64,000 nucleotides of DNA from Bacteroides sp. 224. Lineage in GTDB: Bacteria > Bacteroidota > Bacteroidia > Bacteroidales > Bacteroidaceae. The DNA lies in the NCBI RefSeq assembly GCF_010500995.1, contig NZ_QVMK01000001.1, forward strand, positions 186,001 to 250,000, given 5' to 3'. A program made the translations under genes and the position numbers. Position 1 is the stretch's first letter; every line of letters begins with the position of its first letter. The notes below the pieces were generated by a model. It saw only the letters and a program-made list of their open reading frames with translations, had not been told where the DNA came from and ran no database searches. Positions 26,413 through 36,461 of this stretch are shown one piece after another.

Positions 26413-29400
26413 TCAGAATTTGGCCTTAATTGAAAAACCATAACTTCTTGGGTATGGATAACAGGTGTATTCAACGTATGCATTTTGTGCTTTTGTTCCT
26501 AATACACTTTCAGGGCTTACATTAGGCACGCTCTTGTAAATATAGAATAAGTTGCTACCAATCAGAGATATGCTTAGCCCTTGCAGTTTAGCCTTGCTAT
26601 ATATTTTAGCCGGAACCTGATAAGAGAGAGAGATTTCTCTGAACTTAATAAAGGTATTGGTGTACATTTGATCCTCGGTAGCATTTCTTCCATAACGGTT
26701 GCTATAGTATGCTTGTGCTGTAACGATGGTTGTATTTTTTGTTCCATCTTCATTTACTCCGGGAACAATAATACCATCATGATATACACGTCCGTCAAGA
26801 GAATTGCTTGGAGCTGTAGCATTATGATTTTTTAATTCTATTTTCTGATTCGTATCTTTGTCTATATAATAGGCAAGTCCACCATGCTCTTCATCGCGTC
26901 CGTAAAATGATTCTTTACCAGCTCCGGATGATTTAAGGAAGTTGTTGGTGAAAGAAACGAGTTTTCCGCCAAACTGTCCATCAATATGAGCTGATAATGT
27001 GAAGTCTTTGTATCGGAAAGTAGAACTGAATCCTCCTGTGAATTTAGGCATAGCGTCTGCATAAAAGCTCTCTTTTTCTTCTTGCAAGCACTTACCATCT
27101 TTCACTACCATATTACCATTGGCATCGCGTTTCCATTTCTTGATGTATATACCATAAGTGGGTGCACCAGGTTTCGACATAAAATTAACGCTCCAAGGAT
27201 TTCCTATAACATAGCTATCCAGACCATCAACAAATTCTTTTAGCTCACTCTTCGTGTAACTGAAATTCAATGTAGCATCCCATTCGAAATCTTTAGTAAC
27301 AATAGGCGTTGCGTTAATTTGCGCTTCAATACCGTAGTTTTTAATAGTTCCGGCATTCATACCCATTTTCTCGGCACCACTTGATACGGGAACGGTTATG
27401 TTTAATATCTGGTTTCTTGTTTCGTTAGTAAAGTAAGCTAAATCAAGTCCTATACGGTTATTTAATGCTTTCAGTTCCACACCAAATTCCCATGAATGAG
27501 TTTTTTCCGGCTCTATAACTACAGGAGGTACAGTGCTGCTAAAACTGTTTGTGTAAATAGTGTTGTCATAACTTCCATTCGTGTAGGCGTAATTAGCAAA
27601 ATAAATATCGGGCGTATAGTTACCTACAATTGCATAAGAGGCTCTTGCCTTTCCGTATGTAAGCCAGGCGGGTAATTCAAAAGCATCTGTAAATACAAAT
27701 CCCAAACCGAAAGACGGATAGAAGAAACTGCGGGATTCTTTAGGCAGACGAGAAGACCAGTCGTTACGAGCAGTAATATCTAAGTATAGATAATGGTTGT
27801 ATGCTAATTGTCCTGAAGCGTACACAGCCTGCATAAACTCACTTTTGTTATAGCCCCAGTTTCTGGTGTTTCCAACAGTGGGTGCAAATTTATTATTTAC
27901 TGTAGAAAACATTCCATTGTATAACAAACCGTTAGATTGCCATTGACTCATATTCTCTTTGATATCTTCGGCAGATACAGCAGCCATAAGAGATAAGTCG
28001 AATTTATCATTTAATGATTTGTTGAATAGCAACATCGCTTCATAGAACTTCTTGGTATAGCTTTCGTTTCTCTTTCTGTATAAACCTTCTGCCTGAGTAT
28101 CTGTAGGTGCAGAATATTTCTTAAACATTTCTTTGTCCTCTTTTAGCGTGCTGAGGCGGTCTGTACCTAAAGTCAATCGGAGGCTTAAGGGGTCTATAAT
28201 CTTAATATTTGCACTTAAAGTACCCATCCAGCGGTCTTTGTTAGCTCTGTAGCTATTTTCATTTTGTTGCCAAAGGAGGTAGTTAATTATATTTCCTGTG
28301 AGGTTACTATGTACTCCGTCCGACATATCCTTAGACATGAAGTAACCATCCGAATCTTTATAATGATCCTTGTATAATTGAGAGATTTCACTTCTTGGCA
28401 TAGGGAAGTTTGATGCTCTGTCTATACGAGTAGGACTATTCAGATTTTTTGTTCTGTTGAAGGTAACAGATGCATCAATGGTTAACCATTCGGTTAATTG
28501 GGTTCTTCCGGAGAAGTTGAAGTTGTGCTTTTCCTGTTTCATGTTTTTCAGGAACCCTTCATAATTACTATTCGCATAAGATAAACGCATGCTGGTTTTC
28601 TCGGCACCGCTTGTGATAGAAATGGTATTGGTGTTTGTAAAACCATTCTGGAACAGATCTTTGAAGTTATCCGGTTGCGGATTGAAAGGGCGTTCTACTC
28701 CATCCCACCAAAGTACATTTGTGCCATCCATACGAGGACCGAAGCTGAAATAAGTTTTTTCAAGAATATTTTGTCCGGCGGCATTCTGATCGAAGAAACC
28801 TTTGGTACCCACACCATATTGATTTTGGTATTCGGGTAGGTAAGCTACCCGGTCGGTAGTGTATGAGGTAGAAAAGTCAACTCCTAAGCCTTTGCTTTTA
28901 GTTCCTTTTTTAGTTGTGATGATGATTACACCATTCGTTGCGCGCGAACCATATAAAGCCGCAGCATTCGCACCTTTAAGAACAGATAAGCTTTCGATAT
29001 CTTCGGGGTTGATATCATTCATTGCCGATCCGTTTTGTGTATCATTACGCTCGCGTCCCGCCCAGTTAGAGTCATCATCATAAATAGGCACTCCATCTAA
29101 TACAATGAGCGGACGGTTTGATCCGGATATGGAGTTGATACCTCGTAACTGGATTTTTGTTCCACCCATAGGTCCTCCGGCTGTGGTTGAGATGCGCATA
29201 CCGGCTACCTTACCATATAATGAACTACCAAGGTTTTGTGTAGGTACTGTTTGAATATCACCTGCCTTCAACTCGCTCATAGCATAACTAAGTGCCCTTT
29301 TTTCCTTCTTAATACCTAAAGCGGTAACCACTACTTCGCCCAGCACTTTGCTGTCTTCTTCTAAGGTTACGTTAAGAGTGGATTGTTTGGTGTACTTAAT

Positions 29401-29697
29401 CTCTTGCGTAGTATATCCCATAAAAGAGAATGTTATAATGGCGCCATCCTGAACATTGGTCAGTGTATAATTACCATTTAAATCGGTAGTGGTTCCATTG
29501 GTACTTCCTTTAATAAGAACAGTTGCTCCTGCTATGGGACCAAATTGGTCGTTTACTACTCCTGTTACTTTTCTCTGTTGTTGTGCATGCTCGTTGCTTG
29601 GATAAGCATTGATGCCGGGAGTTGAGTAAATGTTTCCGGCAGAGCCTACTACTGCCAGAAGCAATAGTATGGCGATTTTCTTACTTAATTTTCTCAT
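26413..29697 (-). CDS. SusC/RagA TonB-dependent outer-membrane transporter
   Basis: I start at 29697 (MRKLSKKIAILLLLAVVGSA), giving 1094 residues with a signal peptide. The carboxypeptidase-regulatory-like domain (VTGVVNDQFGPIAGATVLIK, NLNGNYTL-type DLNGNYTLTNVQDGA) is followed by a TonB-box region (LGEVVVTALGIKKEKRALSY), the plug (GGPMGGTKIQLRGINSISGS, PLIVLDGVPIYDD) and a large beta barrel ending AYVEYTCYPYPRSYGFSIKAKF-like with the usual final aromatic. It imports glycans with its SusD partner using TonB energy. It is the first gene of the operon; the regulator is encoded upstream on the same strand. Confidence 0.95.
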   Translation of the reverse strand: MRKLSKKIAILLLLAVVGSAGNIYSTPGINAYPSNEHAQQQRKVTGVVNDQFGPIAGATVLIKGSTNGTTTDLNGNYTLTNVQDGAIITFSFMGYTTQEIKYTKQSTLNVTLEEDSKVLGEVVVTALGIKKEKRALSYAMSELKAGDIQTVPTQNLGSSLYGKVAGMRISTTAGGPMGGTKIQLRGINSISGSNRPLIVLDGVPIYDDDSNWAGRERNDTQNGSAMNDINPEDIESLSVLKGANAAALYGSRATNGVIIITTKKGTKSKGLGVDFSTSYTTDRVAYLPEYQNQYGVGTKGFFDQNAAGQNILEKTYFSFGPRMDGTNVLWWDGVERPFNPQPDNFKDLFQNGFTNTNTISITSGAEKTSMRLSYANSNYEGFLKNMKQEKHNFNFSGRTQLTEWLTIDASVTFNRTKNLNSPTRIDRASNFPMPRSEISQLYKDHYKDSDGYFMSKDMSDGVHSNLTGNIINYLLWQQNENSYRANKDRWMGTLSANIKIIDPLSLRLTLGTDRLSTLKEDKEMFKKYSAPTDTQAEGLYRKRNESYTKKFYEAMLLFNKSLNDKFDLSLMAAVSAEDIKENMSQWQSNGLLYNGMFSTVNNKFAPTVGNTRNWGYNKSEFMQAVYASGQLAYNHYLYLDITARNDWSSRLPKESRSFFYPSFGLGFVFTDAFELPAWLTYGKARASYAIVGNYTPDIYFANYAYTNGSYDNTIYTNSFSSTVPPVVIEPEKTHSWEFGVELKALNNRIGLDLAYFTNETRNQILNITVPVSSGAEKMGMNAGTIKNYGIEAQINATPIVTKDFEWDATLNFSYTKSELKEFVDGLDSYVIGNPWSVNFMSKPGAPTYGIYIKKWKRDANGNMVVKDGKCLQEEKESFYADAMPKFTGGFSSTFRYKDFTLSAHIDGQFGGKLVSFTNNFLKSSGAGKESFYGRDEEHGGLAYYIDKDTNQKIELKNHNATAPSNSLDGRVYHDGIIVPGVNEDGTKNTTIVTAQAYYSNRYGRNATEDQMYTNTFIKFREISLSYQVPAKIYSKAKLQGLSISLIGSNLFYIYKSVPNVSPESVLGTKAQNAYVEYTCYPYPRSYGFSIKAKF

Positions 29698-29869
29698 GTA
29701 GATCAATTTATATTTTCCGGCTACTATGAACCGGAAAAGGTTAACAAAATGCAAAGTCTTTCTTTATCATACCGGATGTATAGCCGGATGATTGTGTTTC
29801 AGCAAAAAGATTAATAAGACCAAATTAGTGTAAATGGATTGTAAATGATTGAAGGGTGGGGCGATAATA

Positions 29870-29900
29870 TGATAAAATCGTATCCGATACGATTTTATCA
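29870..29900. promoter_or_regulatory. Palindrome between the sensor gene and susC
   Basis: Arms tgataaaatcgtat and atacgattttatca pair perfectly (14 bp) around a 3-base spacer, and a third half-copy cgtatgattttatca follows at 29906-29920. It lies 33 bp after the hybrid-sensor stop codon and about 170 bp upstream of susC. It could be a terminator or, since the half-site is repeated, a binding site for the sensor's AraC-type domain. Confidence 0.55.
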
Positions 29901-29932
29901 TGTTTCGTATGATTTTATCAGGTGAGAAGCTG

Positions 29933-32900
29933 TTATTGGCTGTTCCTGTACTGAATGGGAGTAACACCAAGCTGCTCTTTAAAGCATTTGCTGAAGTAAC
30001 CCGGAGAAGAGAATCCTAACTGATAAGCGATCTCTGCCACCGTTAAATGGGTATTCTCTTTGAGCAGGAATGTGGCTTTCTTCATTTTAAGGATAAGTAG
30101 GTATTCGTTAGGTGTGTAGCCGGTTATTTCTTTTATTTTCTGAAATAACTTCGATCGGCCGATTTTTAGTTCCCTGGCCCAAACTGTGGTATCGAAGTCG
30201 CTATTACAAATATTAGATTCAACGATATTGATAGCCTCCTCTATAAACTTTCGGTCGATACTGTTGGTAGCTAATTTATCATCTTTAGCAGTATTCTCGT
30301 CGCTAATCTGGGTTTGGAACCTGGATTGCAACTCTTTCCGGTTTCTGATTAGGTTATGACATTTTAGCAACAAGAGTTCTATATCAAATGGTTTGATAAT
30401 GTAATCGTCGGCCCCATATTGTAGTCCTTCTATGTTTTGTTTTAAAGAGGAATGGGCTGTAATCAATATAATAGGAATATGATAGGTATCAGTATGTGCT
30501 TTTAAACGTTTGCAAACTTCAAGTCCGGATAGGCGGGGAATCATGACGTCCGTTAGAATCAAGTTGGGTTTTGATTCTATAGCTTCGCGCAATCCGTCTT
30601 CCCCATTATTGGCGGTTATGATGTTATATAGAGGCGAGAAAGCTTCAACCAGGATTTCCAGTAAACCTTCATTATCCTCTATAATTAATATCGTTGTATC
30701 CGATTGTTTTTCGTTTTGTTCGGGCAATTGCTCTTCCTTTTTGGACGATATGATGGGTTTGGGCAGATAAACATTTTCATTGGTCACCCATTCTCCTTTC
30801 TGCTCTTCGCTAAAATGGGCATCACCCAGTAATAGTTTTATTGTGAAGCAAGTCATTACGCCTACTTCACTTTTTACAGAAATCTCTCCGGAATGCTGCC
30901 GGATGATCTCACGGCTTAATGAAAGTCCTACTCCCATTCCTTCCATCCATTGAGGGGTAGACTCGCGGTTTATTTGGTAGAACTGCTCGAAGACTTTGTT
31001 CAGATCTTCTTCCTTGATTCCAATGCCGTTGTCTTCTACAGATATAATGATATGATCTTGTTTACGCTTAAGGCTTAGCATCACACATCCACCTTCCGGC
31101 GTGAATTTGAATGCATTAGATAATAAATTGTATAAAACCTTTTGTAGCTGTACGTAGTCAAACCAAACCTCTATCGGCTCTTCGGAGCATTCGTTTTTAA
31201 AGGTAATGTTACGAATGAGAGCATATTCTTTAAAAGCAATAAATATATCTTTGATAAATAATGATATATCCTGCCTGGATACTTTAATGGGGAAGTTTCC
31301 CTGTTCCAGTTTGGTAAGATGAGTTAATTCATTAATGAGATGTTGCATCTCGCCGGTATGCTTCCTTATCTTAAGGAATTTGTTTTTAATGGATCGTTGC
31401 AGGTTATTTTCTTTCAGGATCACATCAATCTGACTAAAAATAAGAGTGAGGGGCGTTCTGAATTCATGCGATACATTCGTGAAGAAATTCTGTTTCATCA
31501 GATTTAACTCGGATAAATGCTGCTTTTCGCGTTGTTCCATTTGTAAGGTAGCTTTTAATAAAGCATTCTTTTTAATGAAGTGAAGTATTAAAAACAATAG
31601 CAAGATTGCCAGCGCGCCATAAACAAAATAAGCAAAGAGAGAGGCATAAAAAGGAGGCGTAATCAGCAGAGAGAGTTTTGCTGTTTTAGAGTGGTTGTTT
31701 ACCTCTCTCACAATTAGACTATATCGGCCGGGAGGAAGCGATGTGTACCGGATTATTTTATCTTTAGTAATGGTCCATTGCTGATCGAAATTCTCCAGAA
31801 TGTATTCATAAGCAATGTTATCGGCATGCATATAATCGGAAGAAGCAAAAGATATGCTGATGTTATTTTGCTTATAATTCAACTCAATGAGCTTACTGTA
31901 AGCGATGTCTTGCTTGAGTATTTCGGGTTTGGTTAGTGTGTTTACAGGTTTGTTGTTAATTGATAGAGATGAAAAGTGAAGTTCGTAAGAGTCGTTATCC
32001 GAAACACTCATTGTTTTCAGATCTTCTTCAGACAAGACAAGCATTCCCCCTATGCCGCCAATATAAATATCTTCGTTTAGTGAGGAAATATGCAGGCCAC
32101 TACTTTCATTGATTGATTTTAAGGGAGATATTTTAGAGAAGGGGAATGTGAAGAACTTATCTTCGGAAGGATCGAATAATGAAATGCTATTGTTAGCAGT
32201 TATTATGAATCGTCCGGAATTCATTCTTGCGATGTTATAATAAGAATCCATAAAGAACGAGGTTTCATCGTTATTTATTAACTGAAAGGAGTGCTCGAAT
32301 TCATTGTATCTGATGATCTCGGTGGCTCCTAAGAGATAGATTTCTCCTTCGTTTCCCGGAATAATCTTTTTAATGGTCAGTCTTCCGCCCTCAGGGTTTA
32401 TGGTTTTGTGGCTGAAATATGTAATTTCACTCGTTAATAGATTTATATTGTATAGCCCTCTGGTTAATGACGAAACCCACAACTTATTTTGATTGTCGAG
32501 AAAGAGCGTATGAATAACTCCGTTCTCCGTATAGTTGAGAAGGGGAGTAGGAAGAAGAGGTGTGAGTTCGTGGGTTTCCCGATGAAGTTTGTAAACGTTT
32601 TCCTGGGTTAATATAATAATGTATTCTTTATAAGGTAAAATGTCGCAGATGTTTTTTTGGCAAGGAGATAGCAGGAGGTGTTTTCCTACTGTTTCGAATT
32701 TATCAGAACCATCTTTTTTAACCAATAGTCCTTGTGTGAAGGTACCAATAAATAGCTTTTGTTTTTCCTGATCGTACCATACAGACTTAATGGTGTTATC
32801 GGGCAAATTACCTTCTTCTTTATTATATCGGGCGACCTCTCCGGTTCTTTTATTGAATTTATTCATTCCTCCCTCTTCGGAAGCAATATAAAGATTGCCT

Positions 32901-33946
32901 TTGTGGTCTTCTGTCATATTACCTATAATCAATCCATTCAACATGGTAGGATCGGACTTGTCGGTAGGGTAGTAATGATAAAGTTCGATGTTAGGATTAA
33001 AATAGCTGATCCCTCCATAATAAGTACCTACCCACATTGTGCCTTGTTTATCTTTATAGATCGCATAGATAGAGTTGTGTTTTAAAGAGTAATCTGTTTT
33101 TTCATTTTGTACAAGGATAGAAGAAGTCTTATCTTTTAATGAAAAGAGTGTGATTCCTGTGTAGGTGCCTATCCAAATGTGCTGTTGATTATCCTCGTTG
33201 ATGCATCGTATCCGGTTGTTGGATAACTGAAAGTTTTTAAACGAGGAGCAGTTTTCTTTTATGATGCTGATTCTATGAGGGTCGGATGTGTGTACAATGC
33301 GAATGCCATCGTCGACTGTACCTATCCATAAGTTCTTTTGCGAGTCTATAAAAAAGCAGGATATATCTATAGAGTCTATAATGCACTCTATGGTATTGCT
33401 TTTAGAAAGGTACAATCCTTTATTAGTGCCTAACCATATATGGTCCTCCTGCTCAAAGTATACCGATTTAATTGTTTCGGTGGCATAGGGCGTTTCGAGT
33501 ATTTTCCGAGAATGCCGGGTGGAGTGATTGTATGAAAACAATTCATTGGAGTATGTGTAGTATAATTTTTGGTTTTGATAGAAAATACTTCCGGCTTGTA
33601 TGGGTGTGAGGTGAAATTTCCAGGTATAAGTATCAAATATAATAAGATCGGAGTTTGACAATATATAAATAAGAGAATCTCCATCATACTGTAGCTTTCT
33701 GATGTTGGTACCTTGGGCTATGTCCGAGTAATCCGTGATTCTAAACTTTTTAATGGTATTTCCATCATACTTATTCAACAAATCGTTTCCAAACCAAATA
33801 TTCCCCAGATTATCTTGGCAAATGGATATTGCTGATGATATAGAAGAGCCATCGGTCGTGGAAATCTGCTTGAAGTAGGCTTCCTTTTCCCCAAAAGCGG
33901 TTATAGTAATGGATATAAAAGATAATAATAAAATTACTTTTTTCAT
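29933..33946 (-). CDS. Hybrid two-component system sensor/regulator of the SusCD locus
   Basis: I start at 33946 (MKKVILLLSFISITITAFGE), giving 1337 residues. In order: a signal peptide; a periplasmic double beta-propeller of Reg_prop repeats (NIWFGNDLL, HIWLGTNKGLYL, NLWIGTVDDGIRI, TMWVGTYYGGISY); a Y_Y_Y domain (YEYILENFDQQWTI); a membrane helix (SLFAYFVYGALAILLLFLIL); HisKA with FFTNVSHEFRTPLTL; HATPase (NAFKFTPEGG, VEDNGIGIKEEDL); a receiver (LIIEDNEG, ILTDVMIPRLSG, IIKPFD); and an AraC HTH (AEIAYQLGFSSPGYFSKCFK). It should sense an oligosaccharide in the periplasm and activate the adjacent susCD genes. Confidence 0.95.
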   Translation of the reverse strand: MKKVILLLSFISITITAFGEKEAYFKQISTTDGSSISSAISICQDNLGNIWFGNDLLNKYDGNTIKKFRITDYSDIAQGTNIRKLQYDGDSLIYILSNSDLIIFDTYTWKFHLTPIQAGSIFYQNQKLYYTYSNELFSYNHSTRHSRKILETPYATETIKSVYFEQEDHIWLGTNKGLYLSKSNTIECIIDSIDISCFFIDSQKNLWIGTVDDGIRIVHTSDPHRISIIKENCSSFKNFQLSNNRIRCINEDNQQHIWIGTYTGITLFSLKDKTSSILVQNEKTDYSLKHNSIYAIYKDKQGTMWVGTYYGGISYFNPNIELYHYYPTDKSDPTMLNGLIIGNMTEDHKGNLYIASEEGGMNKFNKRTGEVARYNKEEGNLPDNTIKSVWYDQEKQKLFIGTFTQGLLVKKDGSDKFETVGKHLLLSPCQKNICDILPYKEYIIILTQENVYKLHRETHELTPLLPTPLLNYTENGVIHTLFLDNQNKLWVSSLTRGLYNINLLTSEITYFSHKTINPEGGRLTIKKIIPGNEGEIYLLGATEIIRYNEFEHSFQLINNDETSFFMDSYYNIARMNSGRFIITANNSISLFDPSEDKFFTFPFSKISPLKSINESSGLHISSLNEDIYIGGIGGMLVLSEEDLKTMSVSDNDSYELHFSSLSINNKPVNTLTKPEILKQDIAYSKLIELNYKQNNISISFASSDYMHADNIAYEYILENFDQQWTITKDKIIRYTSLPPGRYSLIVREVNNHSKTAKLSLLITPPFYASLFAYFVYGALAILLLFLILHFIKKNALLKATLQMEQREKQHLSELNLMKQNFFTNVSHEFRTPLTLIFSQIDVILKENNLQRSIKNKFLKIRKHTGEMQHLINELTHLTKLEQGNFPIKVSRQDISLFIKDIFIAFKEYALIRNITFKNECSEEPIEVWFDYVQLQKVLYNLLSNAFKFTPEGGCVMLSLKRKQDHIIISVEDNGIGIKEEDLNKVFEQFYQINRESTPQWMEGMGVGLSLSREIIRQHSGEISVKSEVGVMTCFTIKLLLGDAHFSEEQKGEWVTNENVYLPKPIISSKKEEQLPEQNEKQSDTTILIIEDNEGLLEILVEAFSPLYNIITANNGEDGLREAIESKPNLILTDVMIPRLSGLEVCKRLKAHTDTYHIPIILITAHSSLKQNIEGLQYGADDYIIKPFDIELLLLKCHNLIRNRKELQSRFQTQISDENTAKDDKLATNSIDRKFIEEAINIVESNICNSDFDTTVWARELKIGRSKLFQKIKEITGYTPNEYLLILKMKKATFLLKENTHLTVAEIAYQLGFSSPGYFSKCFKEQLGVTPIQYRNSQ

Positions 33947-34279
33947 AGATACAGAATTAGCACAATTCCCTAAGCCTCTATTCAACTTTATATAGATTTA
34001 TCGGTAAACTTTATACAATAATACTGAATTTGCTTGGTTTATACAAATATTATGCATTTTTATTGCTTCGCATCTTGAATGTATTCAACTGATTAATGTT
34101 GCAATTTCAGAATTTAATTGCCAGAGCCTTTTAACCTTTTACCTTTCTTTTTGTTACTAAATAAAGGGGGAATCCCTATGGTCAATAGGTCAATAACTGA
34201 AATTAAATAGGATAAAGTCTCCCAATCATTTATTTACTCTACGTATATTTGCAATATTACTAATTTAAAAACAATAATT

Positions 34280-34750
34280 ATGAAAGCATTTAAAATTCTT
34301 AGTATAGCATTGTTGTCGTTAATGACATTGAATTCCTGCTCGGACGATGTTTATTATGAATCGGAACCTGTTTATCAAGAAACATGGTATGTGGAAGATT
34401 TCAGAATTACTCCTAATATGTGGAAATTGGTAGGGGAACCTGGAGAAATAGGGTCTTATTATCGGTGTGTAATAGGTGGCTTGCCATTGAAGGATTCTTA
34501 CTATGATGGAGTTGTTACAGCCTATATCTATTTTGATTATGACACACCGGATGAAGTGCAAACTCCATTGCCATTTACAGAATATTTCATTGGGAGAAAC
34601 TCTAAAAACGAAGAGGTGCCTTACTCAATTCAATATTCTTATGATGTGGCAGCCAATGGAACCATTGCTTTTAAAGCTTATGTAAGCGATTATTATACAG
34701 ACCTTTTCAGACCCGGGACAGAAGATTTTAGAGTAGCCATCGTTTGGTAA
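34280..34750 (+). CDS. Surface-exported lipoprotein of unknown function
   Basis: This 156-residue protein has a lipoprotein signal (LSLMTLNSCSDDVYYES). The acidic SDD right after the cysteine fits the Bacteroides lipoprotein export signal for surface display. The rest is beta-rich and aromatic (YRCVIGGLPL, VVTAYIYFDYDTPDEVQTPL), with no domain I can name. A -7 type element TATATTTG lies at 34244-34251, 28 bp upstream. It is monocistronic. Confidence 0.75.
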   Translation: MKAFKILSIALLSLMTLNSCSDDVYYESEPVYQETWYVEDFRITPNMWKLVGEPGEIGSYYRCVIGGLPLKDSYYDGVVTAYIYFDYDTPDEVQTPLPFTEYFIGRNSKNEEVPYSIQYSYDVAANGTIAFKAYVSDYYTDLFRPGTEDFRVAIVW

Positions 34751-34986
34751 ACGTGAACTATAGCATCTTTTCAATTAACAATATTAACTTAAAACCGGCG
34801 TCATTTCTTAACCAAACCATTAAAATAAGAAAAACACTTGCTCAAATCCTTAAAGAATCATTCTAAAACATACAGCCTATATAAATAATACATATATTGC
34901 AGCATCATAAAGGTAGCACGGACATGCATTTTAACTATATAATAGTATAGTAAAATATTAGTTACACACACATTAAACTAATTGTT

Positions 34987-35679
34987 ATGGAAGTTAAGAA
35001 GTCAAAACACGTGCAACTTGAGAACAAAAGAGGTACTTGGTTGCTAATGGGAATTATTGTAGTGCTTGCCTTTTTGTTTGTTGCTTTTGAATGGGCACAA
35101 TATGACAAGGAAATAAACTATGAAGCGAGAGTTGTTGATCCGATTTTTACGGGAGACATGATTCCAATTACTTTTCCCACAATAACACCTCCGCCACCAC
35201 CTCCTGCAAGTACAGTTATTGCGGATATTATTGAAGTAGTTACTAACGATGTAGAAGTATCCGAAACGGAAGTACCCGATTCGGAAGATAACAACAATCC
35301 GGTAATGATAGACTATACTCCGGGTGACTTTACAGGTGGCGAAGCTTCAGAGGTAGAAGAGGTTGAAATATTCACCGTTGTAGAGGCAATGCCCGAATTC
35401 CCCGGAGGAGATGCTGCGCTTTTGGCCTACATGAAGAATAACATGAAATACCCCTCTATTCCTCAGGAGCAAGGAATTCAAGGAAGAGTAATTATACAAT
35501 TTATTGTAGATAAAGATGGAACGATTACTGATCCGACGGTAGTACGCGGGGTAGACCCCTATCTTGATAAGGAAGCAATGCGAGTTATCAAAGGAATGCC
35601 TAAGTGGACTCCCGGAATGCAGAGAAAAGTTCCTGTAAGAGTTAAATATACTTTACCTGTAACCTTCAGGTTGCAATAA
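34987..35679 (+). CDS. TonB-family energy transducer
   Basis: The protein has 230 residues. It has one N-terminal membrane anchor (TWLLMGIIVVLAFLFVAFEW), a proline-rich periplasmic linker (TITPPPPPPAST), an acidic stretch, then the TonB C-terminal domain (MPEFPGGDAALLAYMKNNMK, GRVIIQFIVDKDGTITDPTV, MPKWTPGMQRKVPVRVKYTL). TonB proteins pass proton-motive-force energy to outer-membrane receptors such as SusC. The PGGDAAL start of the domain is typical of Bacteroidales. It stands alone and is followed by a terminator. Confidence 0.92.
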   Translation: MEVKKSKHVQLENKRGTWLLMGIIVVLAFLFVAFEWAQYDKEINYEARVVDPIFTGDMIPITFPTITPPPPPPASTVIADIIEVVTNDVEVSETEVPDSEDNNNPVMIDYTPGDFTGGEASEVEEVEIFTVVEAMPEFPGGDAALLAYMKNNMKYPSIPQEQGIQGRVIIQFIVDKDGTITDPTVVRGVDPYLDKEAMRVIKGMPKWTPGMQRKVPVRVKYTLPVTFRLQ

Positions 35680-35711
35680 AATAAATTAAGTTATATAGTT
35701 AAATGGGAGAG

Positions 35712-35740
35712 ACCGGTCGTGAATTAGGCCGGTTTTTTTG
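35712..35740 (+). terminator. Terminator after the tonB gene
   Basis: A short GC stem (accgg / ccggt) is followed by seven T, 33 bp past the tonB stop codon. Confidence 0.7.
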
Positions 35741-35818
35741 TTAGAGTTGTATCAAGTGTTTCTTAGAAATTCAAAACGGTTTCTTATATTTGTCGTCGAA
35801 TCTATAAGTAGAAAAACA

Positions 35819-36418
35819 ATGCTCAAAAAAGCTTTCGTATGGTTGTCTCGTATTCGTTGTCGTTGCGGGTATGGGGTACATTCTCCTTTTGCCTTCGACC
35901 TGATTACAAACGTGTTTTATGAAAAGACACCTTATTATGCTTATGCACATCTAAAGAAGCAAGAAGAGAAAGTCGGCAAAAGAGGCGAACCTTCTCTGAA
36001 AGTAAAACGTTTGCTGTTCAGGTTGGTAAATCGAACGCAACCCTCTGTAATTGTGGATGCCGGGCAACCATCTAATGCCGCCCAGTATTTGAAGGCAGCT
36101 AAAAAGGAGGTTCGTTATATTTCAATTCTTCCCGGGCACGAGCTTTCTTTGGAGAAGGATTTGGCTGTAGACTTTTTATATCTTCACTGTTCTGAAAATC
36201 CATCTTTTGTGGAAAAGGCTTTTGAGTATTGTTTAAATCATACGCATCAAAATACTGTTTTTGTAATTGGAGATATTTATTGCTCCAAGCAAATGAAAAC
36301 CCTTTGGGAACAATTCAAGGAAAGAGAAGAAGTAGGCATTACCTTTGACTTGTACAACGTAGGCATTCTCTTTTTTGATAAAACTAAAATAAAACAGCAT
36401 TATACAGTAAACTTTTAG
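35819..36418 (+). CDS. Methyltransferase-like protein
   Basis: I start at 35819 (MLKKAFVWLSRIRCRCGYGV), giving 199 residues; the upstream frame from 35738 overlaps the terminator. The N-terminus (RCGYGVHSPFAFDLITNVFY) is conserved in Bacteroidales proteins annotated as class I SAM-dependent methyltransferases. The central strand PSVIVDAGQPSNAAQYLKAA fits a degenerate SAM-binding loop, with the usual glycine motif poorly kept, so catalytic activity is doubtful. No partner can be inferred; the adenosyltransferase gene follows 43 bp downstream on the same strand. Confidence 0.6.
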   Translation: MLKKAFVWLSRIRCRCGYGVHSPFAFDLITNVFYEKTPYYAYAHLKKQEEKVGKRGEPSLKVKRLLFRLVNRTQPSVIVDAGQPSNAAQYLKAAKKEVRYISILPGHELSLEKDLAVDFLYLHCSENPSFVEKAFEYCLNHTHQNTVFVIGDIYCSKQMKTLWEQFKEREEVGITFDLYNVGILFFDKTKIKQHYTVNF

Positions 36419-36461
36419 TATTGCTTTTACGTTTGCTATGTGATGTTAAACATCTTTTCAA

